The notes under the pieces: generated by a model
Databases searched by the model: none
Told to the model about the DNA's origin: nothing
Seen by the model: only the letters and a program-made list of their open reading frames with translations
Source of the DNA: Burkholderiales bacterium
GTDB lineage: Bacteria > Pseudomonadota > Gammaproteobacteria > Burkholderiales > Burkholderiaceae_E
Assembly: GCA_026399835.1 (NCBI GenBank)
Contig: JAPLQE010000029.1
Location: 24,368-88,367, forward strand
Length of the DNA stretch: 64,000 nt
Direction of reading: 5' to 3'
Shown here: one piece after another, positions 23,591-31,800 of the stretch
Position numbering within the stretch: the stretch's first letter is position 1
Layout of the letters: every line of letters begins with the position of its first letter
Translations under genes and position numbers: made by a program

Positions 23591-24541
23591 TCAAGCCACT
23601 ACCGCCTCCACCCCCCTCCTCAACGACCTCGGCATCGCCGCCCCCCGCCCGAACCGGACCACGAGGTCCGGCCGCTCGCCCGCGAAGCCCACCGTCTCCG
23701 CGAACGGCAGCCTCAGCCCCGCCACCTCCACCGGCTGGTTCAGGAACGCGTTGCGGATCCCGAGTGCCGTGGCCTGCAGCGCGAAGCGCTCGTAGCAGCG
23801 TCCGACCTCGACCCAGTTCGCCTTGTCGGCGGTCAGGCCGACGAAGACCGCGATGCCTGCGGAACTGCGCACCTGGCGGGCGTACCGGTCGTTCTCGCCC
23901 TTGGGCGTGAGCAGCCACCGGAACGCGCGCCGGCCGATCCAGGACGGGATGTTCGGGCTGCCCGCGGTCGCGCTGTACAGGCCGTCGTGGGTCCGCACGG
24001 CTTCGGCGCCGTTGAAGCGGACCCAGGACTTCAGCTCGGCGACGAAGGCGGGGTCGGCGAGCTGGGCGGTGTTGCCCTGGATCACGTAGTCGAGGGTCCG
24101 CTCCATGGCCGGGCGATCGGTCAGCAGCAGCAGGCGCACGGTGCCGGAGCTGCCGGCCCGCTGCAGCAGCGACAGCGACAGGGCGGACAGGGGCTTGCCG
24201 TCGTAGTCGCCGCGGGTGCACTGGCGATCGGGGATGGCGGTGTAGAGGTTGGAGCTGCGGGCAGGGGTGGGCTCGAGGCTCACGCGGATGGCGTCGGTGG
24301 CGGGGTCGAGCGCGAAGGTCCAGCACTGGGTGTTGTGGCTGGACGGAGCGAGGGTGGCGCTGCGGACGAGCTCGCGGGCGAGCGGCTCGCCCACGAGGTC
24401 GGTCGTGGCGCCGACCTGCCAGGTGCGGGCGGCGGTGGTGAAGTAGCTGTCGGCGGCGGGCTCGGTGGAGCACGCGCCCAGCGCCAGCGGGCCGGCCACG
24501 AGGCCGGGCAGGGACGCGGCGAACTGTCTGCGGGTGGTCAT
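23591..24541 (-). CDS. Tat-exported nitroreductase-fold lipoprotein (Acg-like)
   Basis: The 316-residue product starts MTTRRQFAASLPGLVAGPLALGAC, with twin arginines and a lipobox (LGAC), so it is probably an exported lipoprotein. LVRSATLAPSSHNTQCWTFAL near residue 65 is the FMN-binding nitroreductase start, and LGIRNAFLNQPVEV is a later conserved part. The ATG at 24541 is chosen because it makes the RR leader N-terminal. The electron donor and substrate are unknown. It is convergent with doc, 14 bases apart. Confidence 0.82.
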   Translation of the reverse strand: MTTRRQFAASLPGLVAGPLALGACSTEPAADSYFTTAARTWQVGATTDLVGEPLARELVRSATLAPSSHNTQCWTFALDPATDAIRVSLEPTPARSSNLYTAIPDRQCTRGDYDGKPLSALSLSLLQRAGSSGTVRLLLLTDRPAMERTLDYVIQGNTAQLADPAFVAELKSWVRFNGAEAVRTHDGLYSATAGSPNIPSWIGRRAFRWLLTPKGENDRYARQVRSSAGIAVFVGLTADKANWVEVGRCYERFALQATALGIRNAFLNQPVEVAGLRLPFAETVGFAGERPDLVVRFGRGAAMPRSLRRGVEAVVA

Positions 24542-24700
24542 GCGGCGGGGCCAGGTGAAGACGCAGCCGTGGTGTGCCCGCGGAAGACGCCGTGCAACCG
24601 TTCGATCGTGAACGGGCGCGTCATGGCCCCATCGTCGGCGACGGGGCACCCCCGGGTCTGTGCGGTGGCGGTGGCGGACGCAGCGCGGTACCGACCTCGG

Positions 24701-25660
24701 TCAGCGCAGTGCCGCTTCCTCGCGCAGCAGCTCGACGTGCGCCTGCCCGATCACCTCGACCATGTCCCGCACCGCCGGCGGCAGCACCCGTCCGCGCAGC
24801 CGCACGATGCTCCACGCGGTGCGCATCCAGTCGGCCTGCAGGATCGGCACGAGCTGCGCGGTGCGCAGCTCGGCCCGGACCATTCCGAGCGAGGCGAAGG
24901 TGAAGGCATCGGTGGTGGCCACGATCCGTGCGGCCATCCCCACGGACGAGCATTCGATGGCCGGAAAGGGCGGCATGGCCGCGCTGCCTCGGGCTGCCAG
25001 GATCGGCTTGAGCACCCGGGGCGGCAGCATCACCACCTGGACATACGGAAACGCCAGCAGCTCGGCGAGGGTCGGACGGGCCCCGCGGGTCAGCGGGTGG
25101 CCCCGGCGCACGACGGCATGGCCCGGGACCGGCTCGAGCGCGGCGATCTCCTCCACCGCCTCGTCGTCGGCGAGCACGCTGCTCTCGCCGACCGCGAGGT
25201 CCAGGGTGCGCGATCGCAGCAGGCGCGGCATCGCGACCGGCACCTCCTGGCGCAGCCTCAGCCGGATGCCGGGATGGGTCGCCGCGAAGCGGGGCGCGCA
25301 GGCGGGCGCGAGCAGCTCGGCCGCGTACGCGCCGAATCCCACCGAGATCTCGCCGGCGACGAGCCCCTTGGCCTGCGCGACCTCGCGCTCCAGGTCGACC
25401 GCGCCGGCGAGCATCTGCGCCGCGTGCTCGAGGAAGACGCGGCCGAAGTCGGTCGGCGCGTGACCCGAGCGGCGACGGTCGAACAGCGGCAGGCCGACCC
25501 GCGTCTCCAGCTCCTTGATGCCGCGGCTGAGCGAGGGCTGCGAGACGTCCAGCGCCTCGGCGGCGCGGCTGAAGCTGCGGTGCTCGGCCAGCGCCAGGGC
25601 CTGACGCAGGAGTCTGAGGTCGAACTGCACGGCAGGGCGTCTCCGGGGCGGACTCATCAT
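24701..25660 (-). CDS. LysR family transcriptional regulator
   Basis: The 319-residue protein has the LysR helix-turn-helix (DLRLLRQALALAEHRSFSRAA...LSRGIKELE) at residues 14-60 and an effector-binding domain beginning GEISVGFGAYAAELL near 105. It is divergent from a DUF1254 gene starting 133 bases away, which it probably controls, with a perfect 10-base palindrome in between. The 159-base gap towards the nitroreductase gene has no visible feature. Confidence 0.93.
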   Translation of the reverse strand: MMSPPRRRPAVQFDLRLLRQALALAEHRSFSRAAEALDVSQPSLSRGIKELETRVGLPLFDRRRSGHAPTDFGRVFLEHAAQMLAGAVDLEREVAQAKGLVAGEISVGFGAYAAELLAPACAPRFAATHPGIRLRLRQEVPVAMPRLLRSRTLDLAVGESSVLADDEAVEEIAALEPVPGHAVVRRGHPLTRGARPTLAELLAFPYVQVVMLPPRVLKPILAARGSAAMPPFPAIECSSVGMAARIVATTDAFTFASLGMVRAELRTAQLVPILQADWMRTAWSIVRLRGRVLPPAVRDMVEVIGQAHVELLREEAALR

Positions 25661-25667
25661 GCGAAAA

Positions 25668-25677
25668 CTGCATGCAG
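25668..25677. promoter_or_regulatory. Palindrome in the LysR/DUF1254 divergent promoter
   Basis: CTGCATGCAG is a perfect 10-base palindrome 8 bases upstream of the LysR start. ATGC-N7-GCAT overlaps it and has the T-N11-A look of LysR sites. It is a candidate operator. Confidence 0.4.
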
Positions 25678-25793
25678 AGCATAACGGACATGAGATTGCT
25701 CTATGCGGAACGCCGACGCATGCTCCGGAGGCTGCCGCGTTCGCCCCCTTGCGGGCGCGGAGCGCCTCCGTCCCCCGACCGACCGCACCCCTC

Positions 25794-27260
25794 ATGACGA
25801 CCCGTTCCGCCCTGCCCCTCGCCCTGCCCCTGGCCCTCCTTGCCGCCGCGATCCTGACCTGTGCACCGCCCGCCGGTGCCCAGCCGGTCGACACCCGGCT
25901 GGGCACCCTGCAGCTGGAGAACGGCTTCCCCTCGAAGGCCGCGGTCGAGACGCTGTACGACGAGATGGACTTCCAGCGCGCCACCCAGCTGTACCTGTGG
26001 GGGCTTCCGGCGGTCGGCTTCCACAACCTGCGGCAGGCGCACCTGCGCGACTTCGGCGCGAAGGACGGTGAGGTGGTGCTCTACCAGAGCCTCGCCGACA
26101 AGGCGGGGATGCTCACGCCCAACCTCACCACGCTGTACGCGTTCAGCTTCTGGAACCTCGCCGAGCGCGGGCCGCTGGTGGTCGTGGTCCCGCCCGGGGC
26201 GACCGCGGGCGGCGTCAACGACATCTGGCAGCGCCCGGTCACCGACATGGGCCAGACCGGCCCCGACAAGGGCAAGGGCGCCAAGTACCTGATCCTGCCG
26301 CCCGGCGGTCCGAAGGTCGAGGCGCCGGGACACATCGTGGTGCGATCGCCGAGTAACCAGATCTGGTTCGGCTCGCGGGGCCTGTCCGCCGACATCCGGG
26401 AGGCCGAGGCGACGGTGCGCCGGCATCGCCTGTACGCCTGGTCGGATCGGGCCCGGCCTGCGGCGACGAACTACGTCCCGGTCGGCGGTCGGCCGTGGGC
26501 GTCCTGGCAGCCGAACGACGTCGCCTACTTCCAGCAGCTGCGCGACGTGCTCGATCCCGAGCCGCCGGAGGCGCGCGACGGCTACTTCCTCGCGATGCTG
26601 CGCTCGCTCGGCATCGAGCAAGGCCGGCCGTTCGCGCCGTCCGATCGGCAGCGCCGGATCCTCGGCGAGGCGGCGAAGGTGGGCGAGCTGATGGCGCGGG
26701 CCAACGCCTTCGCCAAGCGCTTCCCGGGCGCGTCGGTGTTCGCCGGCACGCAGTGGGAGTACGCGAACATGGTCGAGCTCGACCAGCAGGCGCGCGGCTT
26801 CTCGCAGCTCGACGAGCGGGCGTCCTGGTTCTACGAGGCGATCGGCAACACGCTGGGCATGCAGGGCCGCACCGTGGGCTTCGGCCAGGTGTACCTGGAG
26901 ACCGCGCGGGACCGCTCCGGAGCCTGGCTCGACGGCGGCAAGAGCTACCGGCTGCGCGTGCCGCCCGATGCGCCGGTCCTGCAGTTCTGGTCGTTCACCC
27001 TCTACGACAACGTCACGCGGGCACCGCTGCAGACGCCGCAGGGTGCGGCCGACATCTCGTCGCGCAAGGCGGGGCTGGTGAAGAACGCGGACGGCTCGGT
27101 CGACCTGCACTTCGGGCCGACGCCGCCGTCGGGCGCCAACGCGAACTTCGTGCAGACGGTGCCCGGCAAGGGCTGGTTCACCTACTTCCGGCTGTACGGT
27201 CCGACTGCGCCGTATTTCGAGAAGCGCTGGGCGCTGCCGGACCTGGAAGCGGTGCGCTGA
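25794..27260 (+). CDS. Exported DUF1254/DUF1214 domain protein
   Basis: The 488-residue protein has a signal peptide (long leucine/alanine stretch, cleavage near AGAQPV), then an N-terminal DUF1254 part (LYLWGLPAVGFHNLRQAHL, TPNLTTLYAFSFWNL) and a C-terminal DUF1214 part (LQFWSFTLYDNVTRAPL, ending YFEKRWALPDLEAVR). These domains occur in exported proteins of unclear function, some linked to arylsulfatase or phthalate-type degradation regions. The ATG at 25794 immediately precedes the signal peptide. A related gene lies convergently at 27351-28781. Confidence 0.85.
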   Translation: MTTRSALPLALPLALLAAAILTCAPPAGAQPVDTRLGTLQLENGFPSKAAVETLYDEMDFQRATQLYLWGLPAVGFHNLRQAHLRDFGAKDGEVVLYQSLADKAGMLTPNLTTLYAFSFWNLAERGPLVVVVPPGATAGGVNDIWQRPVTDMGQTGPDKGKGAKYLILPPGGPKVEAPGHIVVRSPSNQIWFGSRGLSADIREAEATVRRHRLYAWSDRARPAATNYVPVGGRPWASWQPNDVAYFQQLRDVLDPEPPEARDGYFLAMLRSLGIEQGRPFAPSDRQRRILGEAAKVGELMARANAFAKRFPGASVFAGTQWEYANMVELDQQARGFSQLDERASWFYEAIGNTLGMQGRTVGFGQVYLETARDRSGAWLDGGKSYRLRVPPDAPVLQFWSFTLYDNVTRAPLQTPQGAADISSRKAGLVKNADGSVDLHFGPTPPSGANANFVQTVPGKGWFTYFRLYGPTAPYFEKRWALPDLEAVR

Positions 27261-27350
27261 CGGCGGGCACGACACGACCTGCACCGCACGGCGCAGCTGC
27301 CGGCGATCGGGCCCTGCGCTGCCCGAGCGAGCGTCGGCACCGACCCGGCG

Positions 27351-28781
27351 TCACTTAGGACCGTCGACCGGCTTCACGGCGGGCGGTGCCCACCGCGCAT
27401 CGAGCACCGAAGGCTTGGGCGCGTAGAGACGCATGGTCACGCCGAGCGGGCCCTTGGCCGGGGACGGCAGCCAGTTCGACTCGAGCTGCGGTCCCGGCGA
27501 CTCCGACTGCATGTAGAGGTCCAGCGACCCGTCGGCGTTGTACTTCAGCGGGTCACGGTCGCCGATCGCGAAGCGATCGAGGCTGTTCGCGACCTGGAAC
27601 CCCTCGCCGTCGTACATCGTCACCGACCAGAACGCGCCGACCGGCGGCAGCTGGTCCTTGTCGAAATGCAGCACGTACCGGCGCCCGCCTTGCATCCGCG
27701 CCCCGTTCGCATCGCCCATGTTCAGCGGATAGATCGCGTCCTCGGGCTGATTGGCGCCGAGCCCGACCAGCGCAATCGCGGCGCGCTTGAGGTAGAAGTT
27801 GCCGTACACCCCCATGGTGTCCGTGTTCATCTGCCAGCCGTTCGTCACCGGAGCGAGGGTCGGCATCTTCGCGCGGATGAGCCTCATCGCCTCCTGCGGC
27901 ACGTCCGCCAGGGCCGTGCGAACCTGCGGCGAGGCCTTCGAGAGGTCGAACGACCGTCCGGGCTCCAGACCCACGCGCTTCATCCGCGCCAGCATCGACC
28001 AGTCCGTCGGATGCGGCGGATGGATCTTCATCAACTCGGCGCCGTAGGCGAGGAAGGTCGCCGCGTCCATCCGTTCGACCTGGGCCACCGGATCGGTCTT
28101 CGTGTCGACGGACGGATCGACGACGGGCCTGACCGGGGTCGGCCCGCGCCCCCAGCGCGAGAGCGGGGCGATCGCGAAGGCATCCTGCAGCGCGTTCACC
28201 GCGGCGTAGTCGGCAGGGCCGTTGGTCTGCGTGCGCCCGATGATCCAAACATGCGGCGTCGGCGCGTCGATCCGCTGCACGCCATCGGGCAACCGTCCCC
28301 TCCACCTGGGCGGCACGACGGCGTAGCGGGCCGCCTCGGTGCCGGACGTGCGCTTGCCGGGCACCGCGAACACGTCGGTCCACATGTCGATCATCGGCAG
28401 CAGGTAGTAGCGGCCGGCGGTGTCGGGCACGGACACCACGACAGGACCTTTCGTCAGGTCGAGCCACGCGGTCGAGTAGAGCGTGTCGAAGTTGGGCCGC
28501 ACGACCTCGCGATCGTTCGCCGTGGGGTAGGTGCGGTAGTGCAGGAACGTGTTGGGCGGCGCCGACCGGGTCTGCTGGCCCGGCGTGGAGGTGGTCAGCA
28601 CCTTGCGCGTGACGTCCATGAGGACGAGCGGATAGAGGTACGTGTACACCTCCACCCCGATGTCGCGGGCGTCCTGCGCGGTGATCTGCGCGGCGGGCGC
28701 TGCATGGACGGGCGTCGTGAACGCGGGCGTACCGACGAGAAGGCTGATGGCCAGGCTGGCGCAACGGATCGACGAAGGCAT
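27351..28781 (-). CDS. Exported DUF1254/DUF1214 domain protein (second)
   Basis: The 476-residue protein starts MPSSIRCASLAISLLVGTPA with a signal peptide. DUF1254 follows (VYTYLYPLVLMDVTRKVLT, NFDTLYSTAWLDLTKGPVVV, LLPMIDMWTDVFAVPGKRT) and then DUF1214 (GAFWSVTMYDGEGFQVANS, NWLPSPAKGPLGVTMRLYAP). It is the more canonical of the two DUF1254 proteins here. GGGAGC stands just before the ATG at 28781. It converges on the other DUF1254 gene, so the pair is not one operon. Function unknown. Confidence 0.87.
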   Translation of the reverse strand: MPSSIRCASLAISLLVGTPAFTTPVHAAPAAQITAQDARDIGVEVYTYLYPLVLMDVTRKVLTTSTPGQQTRSAPPNTFLHYRTYPTANDREVVRPNFDTLYSTAWLDLTKGPVVVSVPDTAGRYYLLPMIDMWTDVFAVPGKRTSGTEAARYAVVPPRWRGRLPDGVQRIDAPTPHVWIIGRTQTNGPADYAAVNALQDAFAIAPLSRWGRGPTPVRPVVDPSVDTKTDPVAQVERMDAATFLAYGAELMKIHPPHPTDWSMLARMKRVGLEPGRSFDLSKASPQVRTALADVPQEAMRLIRAKMPTLAPVTNGWQMNTDTMGVYGNFYLKRAAIALVGLGANQPEDAIYPLNMGDANGARMQGGRRYVLHFDKDQLPPVGAFWSVTMYDGEGFQVANSLDRFAIGDRDPLKYNADGSLDLYMQSESPGPQLESNWLPSPAKGPLGVTMRLYAPKPSVLDARWAPPAVKPVDGPK

Positions 28782-28869
28782 TTCGGCTCCCAAAGGGCTG
28801 TCGGGAATCGGACCGGCAATGACGCGACGCCATGGTGCGACGCGGGCATGCCGATCGCCTTGTCCCGCG

Positions 28870-31800
28870 TCAAGGACGCTTCGCGTGCGGCTCGATCCCC
28901 ATCCCCTCCAGCCGCGCCACCAGCTCGGCCAGCACCTCGTCCGGCCCCCGCACCCAGCTCGACGCGAAGCACCGCCAGAACACCCACCCGGCCCGCTCCA
29001 GCACGCGCTGACGCCGCACGTCGGCCTCCCACTGCTCGGGCCCGTGGAACGCGTCGCCGTCGCACTCGATCGCGAGCCTGCGGTCGAGCGCGCCCTCCAC
29101 CACCAGATCGATCCGGAACCCGCCGGCCGGCACCTGCGGCGTGACGCGATAGCCGCGCGACGTCAGCGCGGTGAACACCTCGCGCTCGAACCCGGACTCG
29201 CACAGCGCGATCAGGTCCTCGGCGGGGGCCGCGTCCGGCGCGTCCTTCGGGTCGAAATGCGCGAGCAGCCCGCGCCGCAGCGCATCGTTGGGCGAGAGCT
29301 CGGCCAACTGCACCGAGCGCACCAGGTACATCCGGTCGCGCGCGCGTGAGGCGGCGACGTTGAAGCGCTGCTCGAACGGCAGGCCCGCGTTCGCATGGCA
29401 GTTGTCGCGGTCGACGACCATCGTGAGGAACATGATGTCGCGCTCGCTGCCCTGGAAGGTCGGCGCATCGCCCACGGCGAACTCGCGGCGCATCAGCTCG
29501 GCGGCATCGCAGCGCTGGCGCACGACCTCGTCGACGCGGCGCGCATGCGCGTGGCCGCCGAGCAGGGTCACGACGCCGAGCGTGCGGCCCTCGAACCTCG
29601 GATCGGCGAGCAGGGCCTCGATCTCGTCGGCGATGGCCTGGGCCTCGCCCTCGTTGATGTCCTGGCGGCCGCGCACGCCGTGGGGCACGTACAGGTCGAC
29701 CAGCGGCGGGTCGAGGCGCTCGGAGGCGCGCGCGATGCGCAGCGGCAGGATCTTGCCGCCGTAGAACGCCCGGTTGCTGTACGCGATGATCGGCGGCACG
29801 CAGCGGAAGTGCTCGCGCAGCATCACCTGGTGGGCGGCGAACACGCGTGCGGCGAGGTCGTACAGCGACTTCTCGGGCGTCATGTCGACGCCGTGGGGCT
29901 GGTCGGCGAGGAAGCGCGCGCGCAGCTCGTCGATGCGGGTGGCCTCGATGAAGCCCGAGGTGGGCGAGACCTGCTTGTCGTCGCCGACGACGAGCACCTG
30001 CCTGGCACGAAGCAGCGCGGGCAGCGCCCACAGGTTGGACTGGCTGGCCTCGTCGACGATGACGAGATCGAAGGCGCCGACCCGCGCGGGCATGGTCTCG
30101 GACACGCGGGCGTGGCTCATGATCCAGCACGGCACGGCGTCGGCGGCGTCGAGCATGGCCTCGCGCGCGTCCTGGCGGTAGCGGGCGGCGTTGGTGCCGG
30201 TGCCCTTGCCGAGCCGCCTCATGGCGGTGGCGTAGCCGTTGAGCGCGGCCATCACGGCGCCGGTGGTGTTGGCGCGGGTGGCGAGCCATGCGGACTGGGC
30301 GGCGGCCTCGCGGTACAGGCGCGCGAGGCCGGCCTCGTTCTCGCGGCGGCGCTCGGCGAGCCCGACGAGCTCGGTGCGCGACTCGATGGCCTCGAGGTGG
30401 GCGGCGAGGCGGGCGCGGGTCCAGGCATCGCGCCAGTCGGCGGGCACGGCGGGGTCGTCGCCGGCAGCGGGCGCGGGCTCGGTGCGCAGGCGCGCGGCCC
30501 AGGCGGGGGCGCCGCCCGCCTCGATGCGCGCGCACGCGTCCGAGACGGTGCCGAGCGGTGCGGCGAGCGCGCCCAGGCGGCGCAGCTCGGCGAGGCCGCG
30601 CTCGAAGGCCTGGGCGGCGTCCTCGGGGCTCACGCGCGCATCGCCCAGCAAGGTGTCGACGACGCCGCGCAGCCGCTCGCCCAGCGGGCCGGGCACACGC
30701 TCGAGCGAGGCCCGCAGGTCGCTGCGGGCGACGGCCGCGGCCCCGAGCTCTGCGCGCGACAGGTGCAGCGCGAGCACGCCGGCAGCCCGCGCGAGCGACG
30801 CGGCGGCGCCGCGGAAGTCGCTCTCCTCGGGCTGGGCGAGCACCTCGCGCGCGGCGACCGGCAGCTCGGCATCGAACTCGGTGGCCAGGCGGTGCGCGAG
30901 CCGCGCGGCGCGACCGGCGTGCTCGATGCGCTTCAACGCCGTCACGCCGCCCTGCAGCGCGGGCACGCCCAGCTCGTCGGCGAACTGGTTCCAGCGGGCC
31001 GTCACGACCGTGACCTTCTCGTGCAGCCCGTACCAGCGCTGGGCGTGCGCCCAGTCGTCGGCGGACCGGGGCTCGAGGGCGGACACGCGGATGGCGGGCA
31101 CGTGGCGGCGCGCGTCGCCGCCGCCGAAGGGCAGCAGGCCGAAGGGCTTGCCGGTGCGCGCGCCGCGCTCGACGGCCTCGCGGGTGCGGGCGCAGGCGAG
31201 CGCCTCGGCGGACACCTCGACCGGCCGCATCAGGAAGCCCTCGCGCTCCACGGCCAGCGCGTCGAGCTCGGCGAACAGCGCGGCGAGCGCGCGGCCCTCC
31301 GCGGCGAACGACGGATGGCGGCACTTGGCGCGCAGCTTCACCGGCCAGTCGTCCTCGTGGGCCTCGAGCTCGGCGGCGAGCGCCTGCGCCTCGGCGAGGC
31401 GCCCGTGCAGCATGCGCGCAGCGGCCAGCGTCGCGGCGTCGTCGCGGCGCAGCGCGGACGTGCCGGCGGCGCGCGCCTGCTCGTCGAGCGCGCGCAGGCG
31501 CACCAGCACGCCGTGCAGCTCGGCGATGCGCGCGGGCGTGGGATAGCTGTCGGCGGCGGGCAGCGCGTGGCCGACGTAGACGAGGTCGGCGCCCAGCGTG
31601 CGGCGCGCGGCGCGAAGCTGCGCGACGGCGTCCTCGGTGAGCGGGGGCGCGTGCTCGGGCGCAAGCGTCGGCGTGTCGGTGAACCAGCCGAAGCGCTCGG
31701 TGCCCGCGACCACGAGCTCCGCCATCTTCGCGGCGCGCATCGGCACGCCGTCGACCTCGACGTCGGAGAGCTGCGCGGCGGCGATGGCGTCGACGCGGCG

